The notes beneath the pieces were generated by a model. The model searched no databases. It was not told where the DNA came from and saw nothing but the letters and a program-made list of their open reading frames with translations. 51,396 nt of DNA from positions 1 through 51,396 of the forward strand of contig NZ_JAAKZX010000049.1 of the NCBI RefSeq assembly GCF_011045025.1. The letters run 5' to 3'. The DNA comes from Streptomyces ureilyticus (GTDB lineage: Bacteria > Actinomycetota > Actinomycetes > Streptomycetales > Streptomycetaceae). Positions 33,180 through 41,919 of the stretch are shown here, piece by piece; within the stretch, counting starts at the first letter, position 1; each line of letters opens with the position of its first letter. Position numbers and translations under genes: made by a program.

Positions 33180-34802
33180 TCAGGCCGGGGCGAGGGACGG
33201 TGCGGGGGACTCGGCGGGGCGGCCGGCGCACACCTCGTCGAGGAGGGCGTAGCGGACCGCGTCGAGCAGGGCGTGCCAACTGGCCGTGACCGTGTTCTGG
33301 TCGACGCCGACGGTGCCCCAGCGGCGTTCGCCGTCGCGGTAGGAGACGAGGACGCGGGTGGCGGCGCCGCTGCCGGTCTCGCCGGTGAGGACGCGGACCC
33401 GGTAGTCGACCAGCTCCAGCCGGGCGAGCTGCGGGAAGTACGGGTCGAGTGCCTGGTGCAGGGCCCGGTCCAGGGCGTTGACGGGTCCGTTGCCGTGGCC
33501 GGTCGCGGTGAGCGGGACGCCGTCGACCCGCAGGCTGACGGAGGCTTCGGTACGGACCTCCCCGGGCCGGCCCGCGACGGCGACCTCCCAGGAGTCGACC
33601 TGGAACGGCGGCTCGGGGACTCGGCCCGCCAGCTCCTCGCGGAGCAGCAGCTCGAAGGAGGCATCCGCGGACTCGAAGCTGTAGCCGTCGCTCTCCAGGT
33701 CCTTGATGCGGGCGGCGGCGCGGGCCACCTCGGCGGACCCTGCGGTGACCTCGTAGCCGAGTTCCCGCGCCTTGAGTTCGACGGAGGAACGGCCGCCCAT
33801 GTCGGAGACGAGGGCGCGCATGGTGTTGCCGACACGGTCCGGGTCGACGTGCTGGTACAGGCCGGGGTCCACGCGCAGGGCGGAGGCGTGCAGGCCCGCC
33901 TTGTGGGTGAAGGCGGAGGCGCCGGCGTAGGGGGCCGCGGTCCGGGGTGGGATGCCGGTGAGTTCGGTGATGGCGCGTGCGGTGGCGGTCAGCCGGGCGA
34001 GCTGTGCGGGCTCCACGACGTGCCGGTGCTGCTTGAGGGCGAGGTTGCCGATGAGGGTGAACAGGTCGGCGTTGCCGCAGCGTTCGCCGTAGCCGTGGGC
34101 CGTGCCCTGGACGTGGGTGGCTCCGGCGTCCACGGCGGCCATGGTGTTGGCGACAGCGCAGCCGGTGTCGTCGTGGCAGTGGATGCCGACCGGGACGCCG
34201 GTCGCGGCGATCGTGTCGGCCACGGTCTGCCGCACCTGGTCCGGCAGGGCACCGCCGTTGGTGTCGCACAGGACGACGGCTTCGGCACCGGCCTCGGCGG
34301 CGGTGCGGACCACGGCGAGGGCGTACTCGCGGTTGAGGCGGTGGCCGTCGAAGTAGTGCTCCGCGTCGAGGAAGACCCGCCGTCCGGCGTGCACCAGATG
34401 CCGTACGGTGCTGCCGATCATCGCCAGATTCTCGGCGAGGGTGGTGCGCAGCGCGCGCTCGACATGTCCGGTGTGGCTCTTGGCCACCAGGGTGATGACG
34501 GGCGTACCGGCGGCCAGCAGGGCCCGCACCTGCGGGTCGGCGGAGACCACCGCGCCGGCCTTGCGGGTGGCGCCGAACGCCGTCAACTGGGCGTGCCGGA
34601 GCCGGAGTTCGGTACGGGCCCGGCGGAAGAACTCGGTGTCCCGCGGTACGGCGCCGGGCCAGCCGCCCTCGATGAAGCCCACACCGAGGGCGTCCAGGTG
34701 CCGGGCGACGGCCAGTTTCTCGTCGACCGTCAGGGCCATGCCCTCCCGCTGGCTGCCGTCGCGCAGGGTCGTGTCGTAGAGCTGCAGGCTCTCTTCGGCC
34801 AT
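33180..34802 (-). CDS. cimA: Citramalate synthase-like enzyme
   Basis: 540 aa from the ATG at 34802, which follows AAGGAGGGGCG. The HMGL-like barrel opens LYDTTLRDGSQREGMALTV, with the metal-binding HCHDDTGCAVANTMAA and GYGERCGNADLFTLIGNL. A C-terminal LeuA-type dimer/regulatory domain follows (about 395-530). The pattern is that of CimA, which condenses pyruvate and acetyl-CoA to citramalate, leading to 2-oxobutyrate. 2-Oxobutyrate can give propionyl-CoA or, through isoleucine, 2-methylbutyryl-CoA. In this operon it probably feeds starter-unit supply. A homocitrate or isopropylmalate synthase-like substrate cannot be excluded. Confidence 0.85.
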   Translation of the reverse strand: MAEESLQLYDTTLRDGSQREGMALTVDEKLAVARHLDALGVGFIEGGWPGAVPRDTEFFRRARTELRLRHAQLTAFGATRKAGAVVSADPQVRALLAAGTPVITLVAKSHTGHVERALRTTLAENLAMIGSTVRHLVHAGRRVFLDAEHYFDGHRLNREYALAVVRTAAEAGAEAVVLCDTNGGALPDQVRQTVADTIAATGVPVGIHCHDDTGCAVANTMAAVDAGATHVQGTAHGYGERCGNADLFTLIGNLALKQHRHVVEPAQLARLTATARAITELTGIPPRTAAPYAGASAFTHKAGLHASALRVDPGLYQHVDPDRVGNTMRALVSDMGGRSSVELKARELGYEVTAGSAEVARAAARIKDLESDGYSFESADASFELLLREELAGRVPEPPFQVDSWEVAVAGRPGEVRTEASVSLRVDGVPLTATGHGNGPVNALDRALHQALDPYFPQLARLELVDYRVRVLTGETGSGAATRVLVSYRDGERRWGTVGVDQNTVTASWHALLDAVRYALLDEVCAGRPAESPAPSLAPA

Positions 34803-34831
34803 CGCCCCTCCTTGCTCGTGCCGCCGATGCG

Positions 34832-35869
34832 TCACACGGCGGCTGTGGTCGGGTCACCGTCGGGTGACGGGCTCGGGAAGTTCTGGAGCGGCAGTCGATG
34901 CGCGGTGTCCCTGAGAGGCCGCCACCAGTCGGGGTTGTCGCGGTACCAGGTCACGACGTCGGCGAGGCCCTGCTCGAACGGCACCGCGGGCTCGAAGCCC
35001 AGCTCGTCGCGGATCTTGCGGTCGTCGAGCGAGTAGCGCAGGTCGTGGCCCTTGCGGTCGGGAACCGGGCGGACCAGGCCGGGGACGGCGCCGCACAGGC
35101 CGACGAGCAGGTCGGCCATCTGCCGGTTGGTGCGCTCGTTGCCGCGGCCGACGTTGTAGACCTCGCCGGGCCGGCCGCGGGTGAGGACGAGCTGGACGGC
35201 CCGGCAGTGGTCGTCGACGTGCAGCCATTCGCGTACGTTGCTGCCGTCCCCGTACAGGCCGACCGGCTGCCCGTCCAGGAGGTTGGTGACGAACAGGGGG
35301 ATCAGCTTCTCGGTGTGCTGGTACGGCCCGTAGTTGTTGGAGCAGCGGGTGATGGACAGGTCCAGTCCGTGGCTGCGCCAGTACGAGCGGGCGACGAGGT
35401 CGCTGGCGGCCTTGGAGGCGGCGTACGGGGAGTTGGGCAGCAGGGGCGACTCCTCGGTCCAGGAGCCCTCATCGATCGATCCGTACACCTCGTCGGTGGA
35501 GATGTGCACGACGCGCTGGACACCGGCGGCGACACAGGCGTCCAGCAGGGTCTGGGTGCCGGCGACGTTGGTGTGCATGAACGCCGAGGCGTTGACCAGC
35601 GACCGGTCGACGTGCGACTCGGCGGCGAAGTGCACCACGACGTCGTGGCCGGGGAGCAGGTCGAACAGGAGCGTACGGTCGCAGACGTCGCCCTCGACGA
35701 AGGTGAGCCGTGGGCCGTCGGGGGGCAGGTTGGCCCGGTTGCCGGCGTAGGTCAGCTTGTCGAGGACGGTCACCCGCGCCTGTTCGAAGCCCGGGTGGCG
35801 GCTGTCGAGGAGCGTGCGGACGTAGTGGGACCCGATGAAGCCGGCGCCTCCCGTCACGAAGACCCTCAT
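34832..35869 (-). CDS. rmlB: dTDP-glucose 4,6-dehydratase
   Basis: 345 aa from the ATG at 35869, overlapping the rmlA stop by 4 nt. SDR motifs are MRVFVTGGAGFIGSHYVR (NAD site), HFAAESHVDRS, STDEVYG and the catalytic SPYAASKAASDLV (Tyr/Lys). The substrate loop TRCSNNYGPYQHTEKLIP is diagnostic. It converts dTDP-glucose to dTDP-4-keto-6-deoxyglucose. With RmlA and the aminotransferase it forms a compact deoxysugar set. Confidence 0.96.
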   Translation of the reverse strand: MRVFVTGGAGFIGSHYVRTLLDSRHPGFEQARVTVLDKLTYAGNRANLPPDGPRLTFVEGDVCDRTLLFDLLPGHDVVVHFAAESHVDRSLVNASAFMHTNVAGTQTLLDACVAAGVQRVVHISTDEVYGSIDEGSWTEESPLLPNSPYAASKAASDLVARSYWRSHGLDLSITRCSNNYGPYQHTEKLIPLFVTNLLDGQPVGLYGDGSNVREWLHVDDHCRAVQLVLTRGRPGEVYNVGRGNERTNRQMADLLVGLCGAVPGLVRPVPDRKGHDLRYSLDDRKIRDELGFEPAVPFEQGLADVVTWYRDNPDWWRPLRDTAHRLPLQNFPSPSPDGDPTTAAV

Positions 35870-36930
35870 GCGGCGACCACCACGCTGGAGTGGTCCCCGA
35901 CCACGAGCCGGCTGCCGCCGGTGTGGGCTTCGGCGGACACAGTGGCGTCCCGGCCGACGACCGAGCCGTGCACCCCGCTGACGCGGTGCACCCGGGCGCC
36001 GTCCAGGATGATCGAGTCCTCGACGCCCGCCGCGCCGAGCACGCAGTCCCGCCCGATCGCGGTGTACGGACCGATGTGGCTGTCCTCCACCGTGCTGCCG
36101 GCGCCGATGACGGCGGGTCCTGTGATCCGCGAGCGGACGATCCGGGCACCCTCCTCCACGACGACGGCGCCCAGCAGTTCGCTGGTGCCGTCGACCTCGC
36201 CGACGACGGACGGCTTCAGCCGGTCGAGCAGCCTGCGGTTGCAGTGCAGTACGTCCTCGACCTTGCCGGTGTCCTTCCAGAACCCCCGGTAGAGCCGGGC
36301 GCGCACGTCGTGGCCGCGTGCGACCAGCCACTGGATGGCGTCGGTGACCTCGAGTTCGCCGCGTGCGCTGGGCTCGATGGCGGCGACCGCTTCGTGGATG
36401 GCGGGGGTGAAGAAGTACACGCCGATCACGGCCCGGTCGCTGCGCGGGTGGCGCGGCTTCTCCACCAGCCGCAGCACCCGGCCGGTGGCGTCCGTCTCCG
36501 CCACGCCGAAGTCCCGGGGGTCGGGCACGGGGTGCACGACCAGCTGGGCGGCGGGGCGGTGGGCGCGGAACTCGTCGGCGATGTCCTTGACGCCCTCGGT
36601 CAGCACGTTGTCGCCCAGGTACATCACGAAGTCGTCCGCACCGAGGAAGTCCCGGGAGACGGCGATGCAGTCGGCGAGCCCGCGGGGCACGTCCTGCCGG
36701 ATGTAGGTGAGGCGCAGACCGAGCGCGGCGCCGTCGCCGAGGGCGGCGGCGATCTCGCCGCCCCGGTCGCCGACCACGACTCCGGCCTCCCGCACACCGA
36801 GGCTCCGCAGATCCTCCATGACGTGGACCAGCACCGGCTTGTTGGCGATCGGCATGAGCTGTTTGGGCATGGAGTGGCTGAAGGGACGCAGCCTGCTGCC
36901 GGTCCCTCCCGCCAACACGAGTGCTTTCAT
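35866..36930 (-). CDS. rmlA: Glucose-1-phosphate thymidylyltransferase (long form)
   Basis: 354 aa. The nucleotidyltransferase signature is MKALVLAGGTGSRLRPFSHSMPKQL (split around GGTGSRLRP), with IRQDVPRGLADCI and MYLGDNVL. The C-terminal ~110 residues form a hexapeptide left-handed helix (GPAVIGAGSTVEDSHIGPYTAIG), as in long RmlA forms like StrD used in antibiotic clusters. It makes dTDP-glucose for RmlB. The gene order aminotransferase-rmlA-rmlB is within one operon. Confidence 0.95.
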   Translation of the reverse strand: MKALVLAGGTGSRLRPFSHSMPKQLMPIANKPVLVHVMEDLRSLGVREAGVVVGDRGGEIAAALGDGAALGLRLTYIRQDVPRGLADCIAVSRDFLGADDFVMYLGDNVLTEGVKDIADEFRAHRPAAQLVVHPVPDPRDFGVAETDATGRVLRLVEKPRHPRSDRAVIGVYFFTPAIHEAVAAIEPSARGELEVTDAIQWLVARGHDVRARLYRGFWKDTGKVEDVLHCNRRLLDRLKPSVVGEVDGTSELLGAVVVEEGARIVRSRITGPAVIGAGSTVEDSHIGPYTAIGRDCVLGAAGVEDSIILDGARVHRVSGVHGSVVGRDATVSAEAHTGGSRLVVGDHSSVVVAA

Positions 36931-36955
36931 CGTCGGACCTCCATCGTCGGGCTCC

Positions 36956-38077
36956 TCAGAGGGCGGTCAGCGTCTCGCGGAGCGCGCTGATCACCCGGTC
37001 CTGGGTCGTACGCGGCAGCGACGGGTACATGGGCAGCGAGAAGATCTCATCCGCGAGCCGCTCGGTGACCGGCAGGGCGCCCTTCGGGCAGCCGAGGTGC
37101 TGGAAGCCGGTCATGGTGTGGACCGGCCAGGGATAGCTGATGTTGAGCTCGATGTCGTGGCGCCTGAGCGCCTCGATGATCGCGTCGCGCCGCGGGTGCC
37201 GGACGACGTAGACGTAATAGACGTGCTCGTTGCCGGAGTTGGCCGCCGGCAGGATCAGGCCGCCGGGTCCCGCGAGGTCGGCGAGGCCCTCCTCGTAACG
37301 GCGGGCCACCGCGCGCCTGCCCTCGATGTACGCGTCGAGGCGGGTCAGCTTGCGGCGCAGGATCTCGGCGTGCACCTCGTCGAGCCGGCTGTTGTGGCCG
37401 GGGGTCTCGACGACGTAGTACGTGCTCTCCATGCCGTAGTAGCGCAGTCGGCGCATCCTGCGGTCGACGTCCTCGTCGTCGGTGAGGACCGCTCCCCCGT
37501 CGCCGTAGGCGCCCAGCACCTTGGTCGGATAGAAGGAGAACGCGGCCGCGTCGCCCATCGTGCCCGCCAACTGCCCGTGGTGGCGCGCCCCGTGAGCCTG
37601 GGCGCAGTCCTCCAGGACCTTCAGGCCGTGCCGCTCGGCGAGCCGGGTCAGCGGCGCCATGTCGACGCACTGGCCGTAGAGGTGGACGGGGAGCAGGGCC
37701 TTCGTGCGGGGCGTGATGGCGTCGGCGACCTGGTCGGTGTCCATGAGGAAGTCGCTCTCGCGGACGTCGACGAACACGGGGGTGGCGCCGGTCGCGTCGA
37801 TGGCGAGGACGGTCGGCGCGGCCGTGTTGGAGACGGTGATCACCTCGTCGCCCGGTCCGACGCCGAGCGCCTGGAGTGCGAGCTTGAGGGCGTTCGTCCC
37901 GTTGTCGACGCCGGTGCAGTGCCGTACGCCGTGCCAGGCGGCGTACTCCTCCTCGAAGCCCCGGACGCTGTTTCCGAGGACCAGCCGGCCGGAGCCGAAG
38001 ACGGTCTCGACGGCGTCGAGGATGTCCTTCCGCTCGGTCTCGTACTCCGGCAGGTAGTCCCAGACGTGGGTGGTCAT
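36956..38077 (-). CDS. DegT/DnrJ/EryC1/StrS family sugar aminotransferase
   Basis: 373 aa from the ATG at 38077, with GGAGG ten bases upstream. An ATG at 38095 overlaps that ribosome site and is less likely. PLP-enzyme features are GVDNGTNALKLALQALGVG, VHLYGQCVDMAPL, EDCAQAHGA and the PLP-binding Lys in FSFYPTKVLGAYGDGGA. It transfers an amino group to a dTDP-keto sugar. With only RmlA and RmlB alongside, the simplest product is a 4-amino-4,6-dideoxy sugar; a 3-amino sugar would need an isomerase not seen here. No glycosyltransferase is in the window. Confidence 0.92.
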   Translation of the reverse strand: MTTHVWDYLPEYETERKDILDAVETVFGSGRLVLGNSVRGFEEEYAAWHGVRHCTGVDNGTNALKLALQALGVGPGDEVITVSNTAAPTVLAIDATGATPVFVDVRESDFLMDTDQVADAITPRTKALLPVHLYGQCVDMAPLTRLAERHGLKVLEDCAQAHGARHHGQLAGTMGDAAAFSFYPTKVLGAYGDGGAVLTDDEDVDRRMRRLRYYGMESTYYVVETPGHNSRLDEVHAEILRRKLTRLDAYIEGRRAVARRYEEGLADLAGPGGLILPAANSGNEHVYYVYVVRHPRRDAIIEALRRHDIELNISYPWPVHTMTGFQHLGCPKGALPVTERLADEIFSLPMYPSLPRTTQDRVISALRETLTAL

Positions 38078-38173
38078 GGGTGAGTCAGCCTCCATCAGAT
38101 CCGTTGGAGAAGTCCGTCGCCGGATGCCAGGTGTCCGGCGCCCGCAATGTGTGGCGCGGCAGTCGGGTCTCGC

Positions 38174-39382
38174 TCAAGTGCGGGTGGGCGCCGCCCGGTT
38201 GGGGGCCGCCCGGCCGTCGGTGGCGGCGCCCGTGCGCAGCAGTCGCTCCACGTCGGGGCCGGACCAGCCGCACTCGGCGAGCACGTCGCGGGTGTGCTCG
38301 CCGGGGCGCGGCGCGGGCGGGGGCGTCGCCGCGGGCGTACGGCCGAACCGCGGCGCGGGTGCGGGCTGCGTGCCCTCGCTGCTGTGCTGGTATGTGGCGC
38401 GGGCCCGGTGGTGCGGGTGGACGGCGGCCTCGGTGACGGTCAGCACGGGGGTCACGCAGCCCTCGGTGCCGTCGAAGACCGCCGCCCACGCGTCCCGGCC
38501 GCGGCTGGCGAACCGGGCGGCGATGGCCTTTCGCAGCGCGGGCCAGCTGTCCCGGTCGGTGCGGTCGGGCAACCGGTCGGCGTCCAGGCCGAGACCGTCG
38601 AGCAGCGCACGGTAGAAGCGTTCCTCCAGCGCGCCGACCGCGACATACCCGCCGTCGGCGCAGGCGTACACGCCGTAGTACGGGGCTCCCCCGTCCAGCA
38701 GATTGCGGCCCCGGTCGTGCTCCCACTCCCCCGCGTCCGCCATGCCGAGGAGCATGCCGAGCAGGGACGCCGTGCCGTCCGTGATCGCGGTGTCGACGAC
38801 CTGGCCAGCTCCGGAGCGCCGCCGTTCGTGGAGGGCGGCGAGGATGCCGCAGACAAGGAACAGTCCGCCGCCTGCGAAGTCGCCGAGCAGATTCACCGGC
38901 GGCACCGGCGGCCCGCCCGCCGGGCCGATGGCGTGCAAGGCGCCGCTGAGGGCAAGGTAGTTGATGTCGTGCCCGGGGGTCAGGGCGAGCGGTCCGTCCT
39001 GGCCCCACCCGGTCATCCGGGCGTACACGAGCCCGGGATTGCGCCGCGCGCAGCACTCCGGTCCGAGACCGAGCCGCTCGGTGACGCCCGGCCGGAAGCC
39101 CTCGACGAGCACATCGCTGCGGGCCACGAGGCGCAGTACCGTTTCGACGCCGTCGGGGTGCTTGAGGTCCAGCGCCATCGAGCGCCGCCCCCGGTCCAGC
39201 ACCCGATGCCAGCTGCCGAAGGGCCGCTCGCCGCCGGGCCGGTCGATGCGTACGACGTCGGCGCCCAGGTCGGCGAGGAGCATGCAGGCGTAGGGGGCGG
39301 GGCCGATCCCGGCCAGTTCGACGACGCGCAGACCGCTCAGGGGTCCGCCGGCGCGGGAGCTCTCGGGTGGCGTGATCAGCAT
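38174..39382 (-). CDS. CaiB/BaiF family protein, probable alpha-methylacyl-CoA racemase
   Basis: 402 aa. The N-terminal block LSGLRVVELAGIGPAPYACMLLADLGADVVRIDRP and the catalytic-site blocks GHDINYLALSGALH (His) and NLLGDFAGGGLFLVCGILAAL (Asp) match alpha-methylacyl-CoA racemases more than CoA transferases. Such enzymes invert the alpha-methyl centre of 2-methylacyl-CoA esters. In this cluster a branched starter or intermediate is a likely substrate (inference). It is the first gene of the long minus-strand operon and is divergent from the KR operon. The C-terminal tail beyond about residue 350 is Pro/Ala/Arg-rich. Confidence 0.83.
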   Translation of the reverse strand: MLITPPESSRAGGPLSGLRVVELAGIGPAPYACMLLADLGADVVRIDRPGGERPFGSWHRVLDRGRRSMALDLKHPDGVETVLRLVARSDVLVEGFRPGVTERLGLGPECCARRNPGLVYARMTGWGQDGPLALTPGHDINYLALSGALHAIGPAGGPPVPPVNLLGDFAGGGLFLVCGILAALHERRRSGAGQVVDTAITDGTASLLGMLLGMADAGEWEHDRGRNLLDGGAPYYGVYACADGGYVAVGALEERFYRALLDGLGLDADRLPDRTDRDSWPALRKAIAARFASRGRDAWAAVFDGTEGCVTPVLTVTEAAVHPHHRARATYQHSSEGTQPAPAPRFGRTPAATPPPAPRPGEHTRDVLAECGWSGPDVERLLRTGAATDGRAAPNRAAPTRT

Positions 39383-39402
39383 GCGGGCACGGTAGGGAGG
39401 GC

Positions 39403-39462
39403 TCCTACAGACGGTGGGGAGCGGCTCTACAGACGATGGGGAGCGCCTCTACAGAACGCCTC
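39403..39462. promoter_or_regulatory. Three direct repeats with exact 22-bp period
   Basis: CTACAGA begins at 39406, 39428 and 39450, and the intervening sequence is also repeated (ACGNTGGGGAGC). The array lies 20-80 bp upstream of the racemase start in the region divergent to the KR operon. A 22-bp period is two helical turns, so all copies face the same side of the DNA. It is a good candidate binding site for the SARP or the LuxR-type regulator. Confidence 0.6.
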
Positions 39463-39599
39463 AAGTGGCGCTCCCGCGCCCTGAAGCACCTGCCCGCAAA
39501 GGCGGCTCGAACGGCGGCCGTTCAAGGCCGAGTCGAGAACCGCGCAAGGACCCGCCGCCACCGTCGCCTCACGCGGACGACGACCGACGGGAGAGCACC

Positions 39600-40385
39600 A
39601 TGACAGACACGGGACGACGGGTCGCCTTCGTCACCGGAGCGACCAGCGGGATCGGCCTGGCGGTGACCGAGCTGCTGGCCTCGCGGGGCCATGCCGTGTT
39701 CGGCGTCGCACGGGGCGCGGAGGATGTGCGTACGACGGTGAAGCGGCTGTGCGGGGAGGGACTCGAGGTCTCCGGCACGGTGTGCGACGTGACGTCCGTG
39801 GACCAGATCGGGGCCGCCGTACGGGAGGCCGTCGACCGGTACGGGCGGATCGACGTGCTGGTCAACAACGCGGGGCGCGGCGGTGGCGGGGTCACGGCCG
39901 AGCTCGAGGACGCACTGTGGGACAGCGTGATCGACACCAACCTCAACGGCACCTTCCGCGTCACCCGGGAGGTGCTGAGCACCGGCCTGATGCGGGACGG
40001 CGACTGGGGCCGGATCGTCAACATCGCCTCCACGGGAGGCAAGCAGGGCGTCGAGCTGGCCGCCCCGTACTCCGCGTCCAAGCACGGAGTCATCGGCTTC
40101 ACCAAGGCCGTGGGCAAGGAGCTCGCGCAGACCGGCATCACGGTGAACGCCGTCTGCCCCGGCTATGTCGAGACGCCGATGGCACAGCGGGTCCGCCAGG
40201 GCTATGCCGCCCACTACGGCGTGGGCGAGCAGGAGATCCAGGACAGGTTCAACGCGAAGATTCCGCTGGGCCGTTACTCCACCCCCGAGGAGGTCGCCGG
40301 CCTCGTCGGCTATCTCGTCTCCGACGTGGCGGCGTCGATCACCGCACAGGCACTCAACGTCTGCGGCGGGCTGGGCAACTACTGA
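39600..40385 (+). CDS. Type II PKS ketoreductase (ActIII-like)
   Basis: 261 aa, the same length as ActIII. SDR features are VAFVTGATSGIGLAV (NADPH site), the catalytic Ser-Tyr-Lys in NIASTGGKQGVELAAPYSASKHG, and the C-terminal run NAVCPGYVETPMAQRVRQGY with PLGRYSTPEEVAGL and ALNVCGGLGNY, nearly identical to my memory of ActIII. It reduces the C9 ketone of the nascent poly-beta-ketone. It is the first gene of the plus-strand KR/flavin reductase/cyclase operon. Confidence 0.96.
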   Translation: MTDTGRRVAFVTGATSGIGLAVTELLASRGHAVFGVARGAEDVRTTVKRLCGEGLEVSGTVCDVTSVDQIGAAVREAVDRYGRIDVLVNNAGRGGGGVTAELEDALWDSVIDTNLNGTFRVTREVLSTGLMRDGDWGRIVNIASTGGKQGVELAAPYSASKHGVIGFTKAVGKELAQTGITVNAVCPGYVETPMAQRVRQGYAAHYGVGEQEIQDRFNAKIPLGRYSTPEEVAGLVGYLVSDVAASITAQALNVCGGLGNY

Positions 40386-40942
40386 TGCGAGCGGAGACGG
40401 ACACGATGAAGGAAGCAGCGGCCGCCCTGCTCGGGCCACCCGACACGGCCGCGTTCCGCGCCGCCATGGGCCGCTTCCCCACCGGCGTCACCCTGCTCAC
40501 GCACGGCAGCGGCGACAGTACGAGTGTGATCACCCTGAACAGCCTGACGTCGGTGTCCCTGGACCCGCTGCTGATCCTGGTCTCCGTCAAGGCGGACGGC
40601 CGGATACGCCCCCGCGTGGCCCGGACGCACAGCTTCGCGGTCAATCTGCTGAGCCGTCACCACCGGGACCTGGCCCGGGAGTTCTGCCGTCCCGACCGCC
40701 CGGCGGGGACCGCGGCGATGCGGCGCCTGGACGCGGTCGAGGGGATCACCGGCAACGCGGTGATCCCCTCCGCGGAGGCGTACTTCGAGTGCGTCCTGGA
40801 CGCGGAGCACCCGGCCGGCGACCACACCCTGCTCATCGCCCGGGTCGTGGCGCTCGTCGCCTCGGAGACCGGCCCGGACCCGCTCGTCTTCCACCAGGGC
40901 GCCTTCACCGGGCTGCTCCTCGGCACCCGGGCCGCGGCATGA
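40385..40942 (+). CDS. Flavin reductase (ActVB-like)
   Basis: 185 aa; ATG overlaps the KR stop by one base (TGATG). The flavin-reductase-like split barrel shows FRAAMGRFPTGVTLLTHG, ITLNSLTSVSLDPLLILVSV and AGDHTLLIARVVALVA. Such enzymes provide reduced FMN or FAD to a separate oxygenase. No obvious flavin-dependent monooxygenase partner is present in the cluster. An internal ATG at 40406 is an alternative start. Confidence 0.88.
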   Translation: MRAETDTMKEAAAALLGPPDTAAFRAAMGRFPTGVTLLTHGSGDSTSVITLNSLTSVSLDPLLILVSVKADGRIRPRVARTHSFAVNLLSRHHRDLAREFCRPDRPAGTAAMRRLDAVEGITGNAVIPSAEAYFECVLDAEHPAGDHTLLIARVVALVASETGPDPLVFHQGAFTGLLLGTRAAA

Positions 40943-41844
40943 CGGCGCCGGCGTCACTGCGTCCCGTCGCCGAGGGCGTGTACGCGTTCGTGCAGCCGGA
41001 CGGCGGATGGTGTCTCAACAACGCCGGTCTGGTCGTCGGCGCGGAGCGCAGCGTACTGGTCGACACGGCGGCCACCGAGGCCCGCGCCCGGAGGCTGCGC
41101 GAGGAGGTCGAGCAACTCGTACCGGACGGTCCCGACTACGTGGTCAACACGCACTTCCACGGTGACCACACCTTCGGCAACAGCCAGTTCACACCGCGCT
41201 CCGTCGTCGTGGCGCACGAGAGCTGCCACACCGACGCGGCGGAGGCCGGGCTCGGCCTGCGAGGACTGTGGCCGGACGTGAAGTGGGGGGAGACGCCGTT
41301 GACGCTGCCCTCGGTCGTCTTCGGCGACGCGCTCACCGTGCACGCGGGCGACCTGCGCGTCGAGTTGCTCCATGTGGGCCCCGCTCACACCCCCGGCGAC
41401 GTGGTGGCCTGGGTGCCCGAGCGCGCCGTCCTCTTCACCGGTGATGTCGTGTGGTCGGGCGTCACCCCGTACGTCCTCATGGGGTCGATCACGGGCTCGC
41501 TGCGCGCCCTGGCCCGGCTGCGGTCGCTCGGGGCGAGGACGGTCGTACCGGGTCATGGCCCGGTCGGCGGGGCCGAGCTGCTCGACGAGACCGAGGCGTA
41601 CCTGCGCCGGCTGCAGGAGCTGGCGCAGGACGGCGTACGCAGGGGACTGACCCCGCTGCGGGCGGCCGAGGAGGCGGACCTGGGCGAGTTCGCCGGTCTG
41701 GTCGACTCCGAGCGGCTGGTCGGGAACTTGCACCGCGCCTACGCCGAGCTCGACGGACTCGCCGAGGGCGCGCGCATCGATGTGCTGGCGTCCTTCCGGG
41801 AGATGGTCGCCTTCCACGGCGGGCTGCCCCCGTGCCACGCCTGA
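40939..41844 (+). CDS. Metallo-beta-lactamase-fold cyclase (ActIV-like)
   Basis: 301 aa; ATGA overlap with the flavin reductase. The metal-binding motif is VVNTHFHGDHTFGN, with further ligands in HTPGDVVAW, LFTGDVVW and VVPGHGPVGG. MBL-fold proteins of this length in type II PKS clusters, such as ActIV, close the second ring and may release the product. Together with the ActIII-like KR and ActVII-like aromatase this predicts actinorhodin-type early cyclisation. It ends at a strong hairpin at 41858-41914. Confidence 0.88.
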   Translation: MTAPASLRPVAEGVYAFVQPDGGWCLNNAGLVVGAERSVLVDTAATEARARRLREEVEQLVPDGPDYVVNTHFHGDHTFGNSQFTPRSVVVAHESCHTDAAEAGLGLRGLWPDVKWGETPLTLPSVVFGDALTVHAGDLRVELLHVGPAHTPGDVVAWVPERAVLFTGDVVWSGVTPYVLMGSITGSLRALARLRSLGARTVVPGHGPVGGAELLDETEAYLRRLQELAQDGVRRGLTPLRAAEEADLGEFAGLVDSERLVGNLHRAYAELDGLAEGARIDVLASFREMVAFHGGLPPCHA

Positions 41845-41857
41845 GAGGAACCACCAC

Positions 41858-41914
41858 AACACCCCGCGTACGGCCCGGTTCCCTCTTCAGGGGCCGGGCC
41901 GTACGCGGGGTGTT
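41858..41914. terminator. Long perfect hairpin, bidirectional terminator
   Basis: Arms at 41858-41878 and 41894-41914 are a perfect 21-bp inverted repeat with a 15-nt loop. The structure lies between the convergent cyclase and SnoaL-like genes, 14 bp and 6 bp from their stops, and should end both transcripts. Confidence 0.85.
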
Positions 41915-41919
41915 CGGCT

